Shown: piece after piece, positions 30,156 to 40,246 of the stretch
Position numbering within the stretch: the stretch's first letter is position 1
How the letters are laid out: each line of letters opens with the position of its first letter
NCBI RefSeq assembly: GCF_001187905.1
Contig: NZ_LGIS01000016.1
Coordinates: 96,751-160,750 of the forward strand
Direction: 5' to 3'
Length of the DNA stretch: 64,000 nt
Source of the DNA: Pantoea sp. RIT-PI-b
Lineage (GTDB): Bacteria; Pseudomonadota; Gammaproteobacteria; Enterobacterales; Enterobacteriaceae
The notes under the pieces: generated by a model
Seen by the model: only the letters and a program-made list of their open reading frames with translations
The model's database searches: none
Told to the model about the DNA's origin: nothing
Made by a program: the position numbers and the translations under genes

Positions 30156-30707
30156 TCAGACTTTGTTTTTATAATTGAAACTAATCTGAGAGTTCTGTTC
30201 TTTCGGCAAGCGTCGTGCCTCTAAATAAACCGATTTCCAGTACGGATTATTTAACGATGAGCGCATAACGCCCTGGCTTACTGACGCATGCAGGAACTGA
30301 TGATCGGTGTCATAAAAGCCGACGTGCAGCTCGCGTTTAATACGGAAGAAGACTAAATCGCCGGGCTGTAAATGCGCTTGATCCACCGGCTTGCCCATGG
30401 CAATTAACTCTTTGGTGGTGACGCGATCCATTGGAATATTGAAGCGATCTTTTAGCGTGCGCCAGACAAATCCGGAGCAATCAACACCGGTTAATTGCGT
30501 GCCGCCCCACTGATATTTGGTCCCTTCCCACGAATGCATCTGATCGTGCAGCGCGGCAATCACCGGAATTAAATCGGGCTGCTTGCCGCCCTCTGCCGAG
30601 GTATCAACGCTCTCTTCAGCAGGCACATGCGAAGACTTAGAAGAACAACCGGCCAGGGTGAAAATAAACAGGCAGGCGATAACTTTGCTGGCGGCAGAAT
30701 TGATCAT
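30156..30707 (-). CDS. NlpC/P60 peptidoglycan endopeptidase lipoprotein
   Basis: This 183-residue protein has a lipoprotein signal (ACLFIFTLAGC, lipobox LAGC, Cys at about residue 21). The NlpC/P60 cysteine-peptidase domain follows: GTKYQWGGTQLTGVDCSGFVW with the nucleophile Cys near 76, the catalytic His in HVGFYDTD near 128, and the third polar residue in FLHAS near 138. It resembles YafL/MepS and should cleave D,D- or L,D-type stem-peptide bonds in the cell wall at the outer-membrane side. It is a single gene between a repeat and the oxygenase. Confidence 0.9.
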   Translation of the reverse strand: MINSAASKVIACLFIFTLAGCSSKSSHVPAEESVDTSAEGGKQPDLIPVIAALHDQMHSWEGTKYQWGGTQLTGVDCSGFVWRTLKDRFNIPMDRVTTKELIAMGKPVDQAHLQPGDLVFFRIKRELHVGFYDTDHQFLHASVSQGVMRSSLNNPYWKSVYLEARRLPKEQNSQISFNYKNKV

Positions 30708-30946
30708 GTGTCGGTGTTTTCGCTGAGGGAAACTGGGATGAGTGATTTATACCGTAAAGAAGTTGCAGAAATAAATAGCCTCGCGCTGAAATCTTTTAAT
30801 TGCCGCTTGGTTTTACCTAAGTTTACGCTTCGGTAACATCTTGTATTTGAGTTAAAAATCTATTTTCCACACTGCTAATTTTTTGTGCAGGAGAATATTT
30901 GTTCTCCTGCACAGAATGGCATCACTTTCGGCTTACAACTGTAAGT

Positions 30947-31921
30947 TTAATACTTGCCGGAGAAATTCGCGCTAATACGCTGGGCCAGATAATCCTGCGC
31001 GGAAATAGGCGGATATTTTTTCTCCGGTCCCTCAATAATGACATCTTCATTGGCCTGGCAGAAAAATGCCAGGCTGTAGCGCGCCGGCACCGATTCTCCC
31101 GGCAGCGGATTACTAACGCGATGGAAATTTGACGGCAGTTTATCGTCACTCCAGCGCATTAACATATCGCCGATATTACAGGTGATTACGCCTTCGAGCG
31201 GCGGGATCGGCGTCCAGATTTGCTCCTCCATCTCTCTGCCCGGACACACCTGCAAACCGCCCTGCCCATCGCGCTGGAACAGCAACGTCAGGCAATCAAA
31301 ATCGGTATGTGCACCGGCGCGCCACGGACCATCTGGCTCACCGCTGATGGCAAAATAATGCAGCATACGCAGCGTGCTTTGGTAGGTCTCGCGCGAAGGC
31401 TCATGCGCTTTAGCAAAGAAATCGTCGGGGAACCCTAGCTTCAGAGCAAAACATGAAAGCAAACGCATGCCGACTTCCCAGCACTGACGTTCAAACTGCA
31501 GCACATCGTGCTGGAAGTCGGGCAAAACGTCATCAGGCCATAAACCTTCCATACGCGGACGCGTTACCTGATATGACTCTTTTTGATCGGGTTTGCCGGT
31601 GGAAGGACGAATTTGTGCGCGATATTCCCAGCCCGCATTGCGGCGCAGCGGATGGCGAGCTTTAGCGCTTTGCGGCAACGCAAAAAAGCGTTCTGCATTA
31701 GCAAAGGCCGCAGTGATATCGTCGAGTGGAATGCCGTGTCCGGAAACCTGGAAAAAGCCAATTTCGGTGGCGGCCTGCCACAGTTGATCGGCAATTTCCG
31801 CTTTACGTTCGGCAAAATTGGAGAGATCGATGATGCGCACATCGCGCGCCGCCTCGATGCCGCGCGCGCCCATGCGCGATTCTTTGGTCAGTTCATGCAT
31901 AGCAAAAGTGGTCTTTTCCAT
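30947..31921 (-). CDS. Isopenicillin-N-synthase-like Fe(II)/2-oxoglutarate oxygenase
   Basis: This 324-residue protein has the N-terminal DIOX_N fold (IGFFQVSGHGIP near 53-64). The 2OG-Fe(II) domain supplies HTDFDCLTLLFQ (HxD, about 206), NIGDMLMRWSDD, the distal His in FHRVSNP near 266, and the 2OG-binding Arg-x-Ser in PARYSLAFF near 279. ATG 31921 follows GAGGTG by five bases. It is divergent from an NMT1-like binding protein plus a deaminase, a setting that suggests purine or N-heterocycle catabolism. The substrate is not determinable. It is cytoplasmic. Confidence 0.88.
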   Translation of the reverse strand: MEKTTFAMHELTKESRMGARGIEAARDVRIIDLSNFAERKAEIADQLWQAATEIGFFQVSGHGIPLDDITAAFANAERFFALPQSAKARHPLRRNAGWEYRAQIRPSTGKPDQKESYQVTRPRMEGLWPDDVLPDFQHDVLQFERQCWEVGMRLLSCFALKLGFPDDFFAKAHEPSRETYQSTLRMLHYFAISGEPDGPWRAGAHTDFDCLTLLFQRDGQGGLQVCPGREMEEQIWTPIPPLEGVITCNIGDMLMRWSDDKLPSNFHRVSNPLPGESVPARYSLAFFCQANEDVIIEGPEKKYPPISAQDYLAQRISANFSGKY

Positions 31922-32080
31922 TAGTGCACCTCGTTATTGAGCAATAACGGATGACCTGCCAGCAAAAGGCGGTCATCCCCGCGCCTGGCGAATGCCACAG
32001 GCGATCGAGCAATGACCCACCGAATGAAACCACGGCTGACAGCTTCTACTCACTTTAAGCCAAGCAAAGCCTGTGCCAGC

Positions 32081-32249
32081 TCCACATGGCATGTGGAATC
32101 AATGAGTTGAATCCAGTGACGCGCCCCACCTGCACAAAACAAGTGCAAAAAGAGTTAGGATGCATCTTTAATGCGCAACGGTTGAGAGAAATGTGACTTT
32201 CTCGCCACTGTAAAGAGAATATATTCATAGAGTTACATGCATGGCATGC
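32081..32249. promoter_or_regulatory. Two CATGGCATG palindromes in the divergent intergenic region
   Basis: TCCACATGGCATGTGGA at 32081-32097 is a 17-bp perfect palindrome. GCATGGCATGC at 32239-32249 shares the 9-base core CATGGCATG. Both lie in the 507-base region between the oxygenase and the NMT1-like gene, where no protein is encoded. They are likely operators of an unseen regulator. Confidence 0.4.
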
Positions 32250-32334
32250 GCTTTGCTAAATCCCCACTGAGTATAAGCGGTCAGCGTGACATCAGATTCA
32301 CGCAGGACATTGCTCTACAGCAATAGCTGTACCT

Positions 32335-32398
32335 CGTCAGGGGGCGGTGCTTTTTAGGCACCGTGATGCATGTCATACGCTGGCATCCCCTGATGACG
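32335..32398 (+). promoter_or_regulatory. Structured mRNA leader upstream of the NMT1-like gene
   Basis: CGTCA at 32335-32339 and GGGG at 32341-32344 can pair with CCCC at 32387-32390 and TGACG at 32394-32398. Inside, CGGTGC/GCACCG (32345-32350, 32358-32363) and GATGC/GCATC (32365-32369, 32383-32387) form two hairpins. The result is a three-way junction ending about 30 bases before the start codon. A riboswitch is possible; xanthine-sensing NMT1-motif RNAs are known before this gene family. I cannot confirm the conserved bases by eye. Confidence 0.35.
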
Positions 32399-32428
32399 AC
32401 AACAAACTCAACGTTTATTGGGGGTTTT

Positions 32429-33397
32429 ATGACAATGTCGCGTTTCCGTTTCTCTTTATTTATTGCGTTACTGAGCACTTCTGCACTGTCGCATGCCGCA
32501 GACAAACTGGTATTGCAAACCACCTGGGTCGCGCAGGCGGAGCAAGGCGGCTATTACCAGGCTGTTGCGACGGGCATCTATAAGAAATATGGGTTGGACG
32601 TTGAGGTGCGCTCCGGCGGCCCGCAGCTGAATAACATGACGCTGCTACTGGCGAATCGCGCCGATGTGATCGTCAGCTATGACCTGCAAGTGTTGCAGGG
32701 CGTTGAACGCCATTTCCCACTCAAAGCGATAGCCGCGCCGTTTCAGTTCGATCCGCAAGGCATTGTTACCCATGGCGATGTGAAGTCATTGGATCAGCTC
32801 AAGGGCAAAACCGTGCTGGTGTCAGCCAGTGGTCAAGCCAGCTGGTGGCCGTGGCTCAAAGGTAAATATCAGCTGCAGGATGGTCAGGCGCGCACTTATA
32901 CCTTCAACATGCAACCTTTCCTCGCCGATAAAAACACCGCGCAGCAGGCTTACGCCACCTCTGAAGTTCAGCAAATCAAAGCCGTCCAGCCCGACAGCCA
33001 ATTCTATCTGTTTGCCGATTATGGCTATCCGGCGTACGGCGGCATCCTGGTTACGCGTGACGATTTGCTGCAAACACAGCCCGACGTGATGAAGCGCTTT
33101 GTCACCGCATCGATGGAAGGCTGGAAATCTTACCTCGCCAATCCGGCGGCGGGTAATGCGCTGATCAAAAAAGAGAACCCGCAAATGACCGATGCCATTC
33201 TGGCCTTTGGCGTGTCACAAATGAAAGCGCTGCACCTGATTGACGGCGGCGATGCGGCGAAACAGGGGCTGGGCGTGATGACGGATAAACGTTGGCAGGC
33301 GACGCGTGACTTTATGGTCAACGCCGGTTTGTTGAAAGCCTCAACCGATTGGCAGAGTGCTTTTAGCACGCAGTTCGTCCCGGCAAAAACGGAGTGA
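32429..33397 (+). CDS. NMT1/THI5-like (SsuA-type) substrate-binding protein
   Basis: Read from ATG 32429, this 322-residue protein has a Sec signal peptide (SRFRFSLFIALLSTSALSHA, cut before ADKL). The mature part follows the NMT1 pattern: LVLQTTWVAQAEQGGYYQAVATGIYKKYGLDVEV-type start, ADVIVSYDLQVLQG, QGIVTHGDVKSLDQLKGKTVLV near 100 and FADYGYPAYGGILVT near 190. It should bind a small nitrogenous ligand in the periplasm. The ABC permease and ATPase normally found beside such genes are not here. It lies 6 bases before the deaminase gene, so the ligand is probably that enzyme's substrate or precursor. Confidence 0.88.
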   Translation: MTMSRFRFSLFIALLSTSALSHAADKLVLQTTWVAQAEQGGYYQAVATGIYKKYGLDVEVRSGGPQLNNMTLLLANRADVIVSYDLQVLQGVERHFPLKAIAAPFQFDPQGIVTHGDVKSLDQLKGKTVLVSASGQASWWPWLKGKYQLQDGQARTYTFNMQPFLADKNTAQQAYATSEVQQIKAVQPDSQFYLFADYGYPAYGGILVTRDDLLQTQPDVMKRFVTASMEGWKSYLANPAAGNALIKKENPQMTDAILAFGVSQMKALHLIDGGDAAKQGLGVMTDKRWQATRDFMVNAGLLKASTDWQSAFSTQFVPAKTE

Positions 33398-33403
33398 GGT
33401 GAC

Positions 33404-34822
33404 ATGAGCCATCTGTTAATTAAAAACTGTGCTGCGATACTGACCGGCGACAAACAGCATCCACGCAGCAGCGCGCGCGATATTCGCATCCGCGATGGCC
33501 TGATTGTGGAATTGGGTGAACTCAACGCCGTCAGTGAGGAAACCGTGATCGACGCGCGTGATTGCGTGGTGTATCCCGGCTGGGTCAATACGCATCATCA
33601 TCTGTTTCAATCGTTGCTTAAAGGCGAGCCGCAGGGTCTGAATCTTAGCCTTGGTGGCTGGCTTGCAGCGACGCCGTATCGTTTTCGCGGCGCATTCGAT
33701 GAAGAGACGTTTCGCATTGCCGCGCGCGTCGGTCTGGTCGAGCTGGTACGTTCCGGCTGCACCACCATCGCCGATCACCACTATCTTTATTGGCCCGATA
33801 TGCCGTTTGACGGTGCAGACATCCTGTTTGAAGAGGCCGCGAAACTCGGCGTACGCTTCGTATTGTGTCGCGGCGGCGCGACGCAAACGCGCGGGCTGGA
33901 GAGCGACTTGCCCACCGCGCTACGTCCGGAAAACTTCCACAGCATGATGGCTGATGTTGATCGCCTGGTGGCGCGCTATCATCAACCGCACGATCGGGCG
34001 ATGCGCCGCATCGTGATGGCGCCCACCACCACCCTGCACTCCACCACCCCGCAGGAGCTGCGTGAAAGCGCGCGCCTGGCTCGCCAGCTCGGCATTCGCC
34101 TGCACAGTCATCTCTCCGAAACCGTTGATTACCTCGACGCCGCCCAGGCGAAATTTGGCATGACACCGCTGCAGTTTTGCGCTGAGCATGACTGGATTGG
34201 CGACGATGTCTGGTTCGCGCATCTGGTGAAACTGTTGCCGGAAGAGATTGCCATGCTGGGTGCAGCGGGTAGCGGTATCGCACACTGCCCGCAAAGTAAC
34301 GCGCGTCTTGGCAGCGGCATTGCCGATTTAGTGGCGCTGGAACACGCCGGCGTGAAAATTTCCATTGGCGTGGATGGCGCTGCATCGAACGAAGCGGCAG
34401 ATATGCAAAGCGAAACCCATGCTGCCTGGCAGCTACAGCGCGTACGCAAAGGTATGCTGGCGCAGCCGCGTTATGCGGGCGGAACCTATGAGGGCGGTGG
34501 CGATGCTGCCAGTATTGAAGAGGTAGTGCGCTGGGGCACGTCCGGTGGTGCGCAGGTGTTGGGGTTGCGCACCGGTCATATTGCGCCAGGCATGGCCGCC
34601 GATATTGCCGTCTATCGTCTGGACGATCCGCGCTATTTCGGCCTGCATGATATCGCCATCGGCCCGGTTGCCAGCGGCGGACGCGCCCGGTTAAAAGCGC
34701 TGATCTGTGATGGGAAACTGCTGATGCAGGATGACGTCATCCCAGGGTGCGATCTAGCGGAACTCGGCCGCGACGCTGCGCAAGCGGTGAAAAAATTGCA
34801 GCAGCGCGCGGGCGTTTTATAA
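33404..34822 (+). CDS. Amidohydrolase, 8-oxoguanine deaminase / hydroxydechloroatrazine-hydrolase-like
   Basis: This 472-residue TIM-barrel metal-dependent deaminase has the metal-binding HTHHHLFQSLL-type motif (NTHHHLFQSL near 64-73). The substrate-proximal His are in RLHSHLSE near 226-233, WFAHLVKL and GIAHCPQSN near 286, and the metal Asp in SIGVDGAASNEA near 323. These match the TrzN/AtzB/8-oxoguanine deaminase branch, which acts on purines, pyrimidines or triazines and releases ammonia or an amine. It is co-transcribed with the binding protein and converges with the MFS exporter. Confidence 0.85.
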   Translation: MSHLLIKNCAAILTGDKQHPRSSARDIRIRDGLIVELGELNAVSEETVIDARDCVVYPGWVNTHHHLFQSLLKGEPQGLNLSLGGWLAATPYRFRGAFDEETFRIAARVGLVELVRSGCTTIADHHYLYWPDMPFDGADILFEEAAKLGVRFVLCRGGATQTRGLESDLPTALRPENFHSMMADVDRLVARYHQPHDRAMRRIVMAPTTTLHSTTPQELRESARLARQLGIRLHSHLSETVDYLDAAQAKFGMTPLQFCAEHDWIGDDVWFAHLVKLLPEEIAMLGAAGSGIAHCPQSNARLGSGIADLVALEHAGVKISIGVDGAASNEAADMQSETHAAWQLQRVRKGMLAQPRYAGGTYEGGGDAASIEEVVRWGTSGGAQVLGLRTGHIAPGMAADIAVYRLDDPRYFGLHDIAIGPVASGGRARLKALICDGKLLMQDDVIPGCDLAELGRDAAQAVKKLQQRAGVL

Positions 34823-34829
34823 GCCGTAT

Positions 34830-36368
<1,539 letters not shown>

Positions 36369-36429
36369 TTAATTAAATACACAATTAATATTGATCGCAG
36401 TCTGACATGAATCAAGTGAGCGAGTAAAG

Positions 36430-37107
36430 ATGACCGCACAAAAAGTCCCTGCTGACAAAATGGCCAATGCTGCCAAACCACGCCGCCCGGGTCGTCCACG
36501 CGGCGGTGCGATCAACGTGCAGCAGCGCGAGCACCTGCTGGATATCACGCTGGAGCTGTATGCTGAAAGCGGTATTGGCGAGACATCGCTCAATGCGATT
36601 GCGCGCAAAGCAGGTGTCAGCCCGGCGATGCTCAATTACTATTTTCAATCACGTGAATCGCTACTGGATATTGTGGTCGAGGAGCGTTTTTTACCGTTAC
36701 GTCAGCGGCTGGTTTCCCACTTCATGGACGACCCACGTGACCCTGTCACCACTTTTAGCGCCTTTATCCGTGAAGTGGCGGATATTGTCACCACCTATAA
36801 CTGGTTTGCCCCGCTGTGGATGCAGGAAGTGATGCAAGGCGAAGGGGGTTTAGGCCAGCACATTAAAAAGCGCTTTGGTCACGGCGAGCGTGATGAAGTG
36901 AAAAAATTGATTGAGGGCTGGCAGCAGCAAGGATTACTCAATGCGGATCTGGAGCCACAGCTGCTGATGACGTCGATTCTCAGCCTGGTGCTGGTGCCCT
37001 TCACCCGCTTTGCTAACGATCCCGCTTACAATCGCGACATCATCGTCCAGCATACCTTGAGTCTGTTTTGTCAGGGGATAAAACCAAAAAAACTCGCCGC
37101 ATTTTAG
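36430..37107 (+). CDS. TetR family repressor of the DHA2 exporter
   Basis: This 225-residue protein has a basic N-terminal arm (KPRRPGRPRGG), as in AefR/RutR-like members. The TetR helix-turn-helix is ETSLNAIARKAGVSPAMLNYYFQSRESLL (about 51-79). The C-terminal ligand domain has WFAPLWMQEVMQGEGGLGQHI. It is divergent from the efflux gene, so it most likely represses it until a drug or metabolite binds. The ligand is unknown. Confidence 0.88.
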   Translation: MTAQKVPADKMANAAKPRRPGRPRGGAINVQQREHLLDITLELYAESGIGETSLNAIARKAGVSPAMLNYYFQSRESLLDIVVEERFLPLRQRLVSHFMDDPRDPVTTFSAFIREVADIVTTYNWFAPLWMQEVMQGEGGLGQHIKKRFGHGERDEVKKLIEGWQQQGLLNADLEPQLLMTSILSLVLVPFTRFANDPAYNRDIIVQHTLSLFCQGIKPKKLAAF

Positions 37108-37169
37108 AGATTGAATAGTATCTCCTATATTTCAATTGGTTATCCAAAAATGGCCGAGTACAAATCTTT

Positions 37170-37215
37170 CATCCTCTCTAAGGGATAAGGTCACCTATAT
37201 CCGCTACTGAGGATA
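37170..37215. promoter_or_regulatory. Two HipB operators
   Basis: TATCC-N8-GGATA at 37198-37215 is an exact match to the E. coli HipB operator. CATCC-N8-GGATA at 37170-37187 differs at one base, and the centres are 28 bases apart. Both lie just before hipB, so autorepression by HipB is preserved. Confidence 0.8.
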
Positions 37216-37254
37216 ATCACCCTCAATCATGCTTCACTACGATGAGAATTCGAA

Positions 37255-37497
37255 ATGATTTACAGTCCACGCCAACTTGCAAATCATGTCAGGCTGATTC
37301 GACAGAAGAACCAATGGACACAAAGTGAACTGGCGCAAAAAGTGGGTCTCAAGCAATCCACCATTTCTCACTTTGAAAACAATCCCGATCTGACCACGCT
37401 GGCAACCTTATTCAAGATTTTACAATCGCTTGATGTGAGCATGGGTGTGCAGGAAAAAGGCGAGGACGCTGCGCCAGCTCAGGAGGATGACTGGTGA
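37255..37497 (+). CDS. hipB: HipB antitoxin / autorepressor
   Basis: This 80-residue protein closely follows E. coli HipB: IYSPRQLANHVRLIRQKNQW, the Xre-type helix-turn-helix WTQSELAQKVGLKQSTISHFENNPD (about 26-50), TLATLFKILQSLDVSM, and a short tail ending in Trp (EDDW), the residue that docks into HipA. Its stop overlaps the GTG of the hipA remnant. The toxin gene is destroyed, so HipB here is an orphan that can still bind its own operators or other HipB sites in the genome. Confidence 0.92.
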   Translation: MIYSPRQLANHVRLIRQKNQWTQSELAQKVGLKQSTISHFENNPDLTTLATLFKILQSLDVSMGVQEKGEDAAPAQEDDW

Positions 37498-37762
37498 AAC
37501 AGAAATTAATCACCCGGATGAACGGCGAACGAGTTGGTGTACTTACTCGCAATACCAACGGTGCACATACGTTTCAGTACGATCCTGGCTGGTTGGGAAA
37601 TAGGCTGGCGAGGCCGCTATCACTTTCATCACCATTACAGCGACCAAAATGGCGCAGTTAATTGAACGCGTGGCGAAAACCCTGTCCAAGGATTTTCCGC
37701 TGCATATCGCTGAATCCCTGTTTGAGAACAGCTTGCGCATGTTGGCACGCCTGCAAAAATAA
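37494..37762 (+). pseudogene. hipA: hipA remnant with large internal deletion
   Basis: From GTG 37494 the frame reads as HipA residues 1 to about 50 (ITRMNGERVGVLTRNTNGAH; LARPLSLSSPLQR), then stops at 37661. In another frame from about 37634 the sequence reads as the HipA C terminus (MAQLIERVAKTLSKDFPLHI, then SLRMLARLQK) ending at TAA 37762. About 340 central residues are missing, including the whole kinase core with its ATP-binding and catalytic residues, and the joint is out of frame. No toxic serine/threonine kinase can be made. Confidence 0.88.
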
Positions 37763-37853
37763 TTTTTCTCTAGCGAAACTTTCCTCTCTGCTCCAGCGAA
37801 CTGAAAGACTGAGTCACCCAAATCGGAACTCCCCTACTTCGCAGGAGCAGATA

Positions 37854-38420
37854 ATGAAACGCATGAAATCCCTCGTTTGTACCCTGACCATCACGGCAGC
37901 ACTTGGCTTGTCCGCGTTCAACGCCGGTGCCGCATTGCCGGTCGGCGCGAAAGCACCTAACTTCGAACTGCAGGGCGCGTTAGCCGGTAAGCCGTTGACC
38001 TTCTCGCTGGATAAAGCGCTGCAGAAAGGCCCGGTAGTGCTCTATTTCTTCCCGGCGGCGTTTAGCAAGGGCTGCACCCTCGAAGCCCATGATTTTGCTG
38101 AAGCCACCGATAGCTTCACCAAAATGGGCGCCACGGTGATTGGTGTTACTGCGGGCAATACCGATCAGGTTAGCGACTTCTCCAAACTGGAGTGCCGCGA
38201 TAAATTCACCGTAGCAGCCGATCCCGGTGCGAAAGTGGCAGCGCAGTACCAAACCACCATGCAGATGAAGGGCAAAACCCTGTCCGATCGTACCTCATAC
38301 GTGATCGCCCCCGATGGCAACATTCTGCTGAGTTACACGGATAGAAACCCCGATACGCATATCGAGAAAGCGCTTGCCGCCGTTAAGCAGTACGACGCTT
38401 CTCACCCGCAAACTCACTAA
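37854..38420 (+). CDS. Exported peroxiredoxin (BCP/AhpC-TSA type)
   Basis: The 188-residue product starts at ATG 37854, after GCAGGAGC. It has a signal peptide (LVCTLTITAALGLSAFNAGA) and therefore acts in the periplasm. The thioredoxin-fold domain has VGAKAPNFELQG, VVLYFFPAAFSKGCTLEAHDF with the peroxidatic Cys near residue 81, and a second Cys in LECRDKF near 123 that may be the resolving residue. It should reduce peroxides using electrons from a partner. The next gene, a DsbD-like transmembrane reductase 15 bases downstream, is the obvious electron donor. Confidence 0.88.
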   Translation: MKRMKSLVCTLTITAALGLSAFNAGAALPVGAKAPNFELQGALAGKPLTFSLDKALQKGPVVLYFFPAAFSKGCTLEAHDFAEATDSFTKMGATVIGVTAGNTDQVSDFSKLECRDKFTVAADPGAKVAAQYQTTMQMKGKTLSDRTSYVIAPDGNILLSYTDRNPDTHIEKALAAVKQYDASHPQTH

Positions 38421-38435
38421 AAAAAGAGGCCAGCG

Positions 38436-39671
38436 ATGTTAACCGCCATGCTGGCCGCCTTCATCGGCGGCATCATTCTCAATCTCATGCCCTGCGTGTT
38501 TCCGGTGGTCTCGCTGAAAGCGCTCGGCCTGTTACGCCATACTGACAACGCCGCCAGCGCGCGCCGTGAAGGTTTGGGTTTTTTACTCGGTGTTGTGGTC
38601 ACCATGATGGCGCTGGCAGGCATCTTACTGGCAGCGCGTGCCGGTGGTGCGGCGGTGGGCTGGGGCTTCCAGCTGCAATCCCCGATGGTTATCGCCTTGC
38701 TGTCGCTGGTGATCCTTGCTGCCGCGCTTAACTTGCTCGGCGTGTTTGAAGTGGGCTTATCGGTTCAGCGTGTGGGAGGCTCGGTTGATGTGGGTCGCGG
38801 TGCGTTTACGCGCTCAGCCCTGACCGGCGCGCTGGCGATTATCGTCGCGACACCCTGCGCCGCACCCTTTATGGCCAGCGCCATCGGCTATGCACTGGTA
38901 CAACCGCCTGCCGTAGCCTTGGTGATTTTCTTCGCACTGGCGCTTGGCTTTGCTGCACCGTTCACGCTGGTTTCACTGTTCCCAGCCCTGGCGAAATTCC
39001 TGCCGCGTCCCGGTGCGTGGATGGATGTACTCAAACGCGGCCTGGCGTTCCCAATGTTTGGCGCTTACGCGTGGCTGGTGTGGGTGCTGGCACAGCAGGC
39101 GGGTAGCGCAGCGCTGGCCACCTTGCTGGCAGCCTCGGTCGTTGTCGCCTTTGCCGGCTGGTTGTACGGTATGGCGCAACATCGTCACTTTGCCGGTAAA
39201 AGTCATAAAGTGCTGTTTGCGGTAACGGCAGTGCTGATTGTCGCGGTCATCGCCCCGCTCCCCAGCCTGATGAAACCTGGCGCGGGACTGGCCGGCGATC
39301 AACTTACGGCCGACGTCACTAAAGCCAAATGGACGCCGCAAGCCGTCGCAGCACAGCGTGGACACGGTAAAGCCATCTTCGTCGATTTCACCGCTTCCTG
39401 GTGCATCACCTGCCAGGTGAATGAGAAGACCTCACTCTCCACCCAAGCGGTGAAAGATGCCTTAGCCAAGACCGGCACGCTGTACATGGTGGCAGATTCC
39501 ACTAAATTTAACCCGGACGTGGATGACACCATGAGTGAGTTCGGTCAGGGCGGATTACCGATGTATCTGGTTTACCCCGCCGACGGCGGACCACCGAAAG
39601 TGCTGCCGCAGGTGCTGACACCGAGCATTGTAGTGAATGCGCTAAACCAGGCGGCGAGCAAGAAGGCGTAA
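38436..39671 (+). CDS. DsbD/ScsB-like transmembrane thiol reductase lacking the alpha domain
   Basis: This 411-residue membrane protein starts directly in the CcdA/DsbD beta domain: NLMPCVFPVVSLKALGLL with one redox Cys near residue 20, and IIVATPCAAPFMASAIGYAL with the second near 140. About eight helices are followed by a periplasmic thioredoxin domain from about 300 (AIFVDFTASWCITCQVNEKT, a CxxC motif, then GQGGLPMYLVY with the cis-Pro). The N-terminal immunoglobulin-like alpha domain of classic DsbD (about 130 residues) is absent, so electrons probably pass directly from the CxxC domain to the neighbouring peroxiredoxin. Confidence 0.88.
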   Translation: MLTAMLAAFIGGIILNLMPCVFPVVSLKALGLLRHTDNAASARREGLGFLLGVVVTMMALAGILLAARAGGAAVGWGFQLQSPMVIALLSLVILAAALNLLGVFEVGLSVQRVGGSVDVGRGAFTRSALTGALAIIVATPCAAPFMASAIGYALVQPPAVALVIFFALALGFAAPFTLVSLFPALAKFLPRPGAWMDVLKRGLAFPMFGAYAWLVWVLAQQAGSAALATLLAASVVVAFAGWLYGMAQHRHFAGKSHKVLFAVTAVLIVAVIAPLPSLMKPGAGLAGDQLTADVTKAKWTPQAVAAQRGHGKAIFVDFTASWCITCQVNEKTSLSTQAVKDALAKTGTLYMVADSTKFNPDVDDTMSEFGQGGLPMYLVYPADGGPPKVLPQVLTPSIVVNALNQAASKKA

Positions 39672-39688
39672 GAATAACAAGGCGGATT

Positions 39689-40246
39689 ATGCAAACAAGC
39701 GATAGCGCGCGCGAAAGTTGGCCCGCGCTAATGGAACAGGCGCAGGCGGGCAATCAGCTCGCCTATACCCGACTGCTAAAAGCGCTGGTGCCGGTGATTC
39801 GTTCGCAAGTGCGTAAACAGATCTCTGATGAGGCGCTGGTTGAAGATGTGATTCAGGATGTGCTGCTAACGGTGCATCGGGTGCGTCACACCTATAATTC
39901 CGCCTACCCTTTTTTACCCTGGCTGCTGGCAATTATCTCGGCGCGCGCCATTGATGCACTGCGGCGACGGGGTCGTCATCAGCAGTGGGAAGTGAATGAC
40001 GAGGCACTACCGGAAGCGGCCAGCGCCCCCATTGCGCCGCGGCAGGAGTCGCAGGAAGAGCTGGCCAGTTATCTGCGACAGCTACCGGCGCGTCAGCGCG
40101 ACATTGTCGAACATGTGCATCTGCGCGAAATGAGCCTGACGGAAGCGGCCGCGCATAACAATTTAAGTGTGTCGGCGGTGAAATCGCTGCTGCACCGCGC
40201 ATTAACCAATCTGCGCCGCTTTGGAGCCAATCATGACCGATCATGA
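39689..40246 (+). CDS. ECF sigma factor of the NrsF-controlled (SigF-like) type
   Basis: This 185-residue sigma factor has region 2 (LVEDVIQDVLLTVHRVRHTYNSAYPFLPWLLAIISARAIDALRR, with P-F-PWL typical of the SigF group) and region 4 (LPARQRDIVEHVHLREMSLTEAAAHNNLSVSAVKSLLHRALTNLR). It overlaps the downstream NrsF-like gene by 14 bases and follows the DsbD-like gene by 17, so all four genes form one operon. In Caulobacter and Pseudomonas relatives this sigma responds to heavy metals or oxidants and drives its own redox genes. Confidence 0.88.
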   Translation: MQTSDSARESWPALMEQAQAGNQLAYTRLLKALVPVIRSQVRKQISDEALVEDVIQDVLLTVHRVRHTYNSAYPFLPWLLAIISARAIDALRRRGRHQQWEVNDEALPEAASAPIAPRQESQEELASYLRQLPARQRDIVEHVHLREMSLTEAAAHNNLSVSAVKSLLHRALTNLRRFGANHDRS

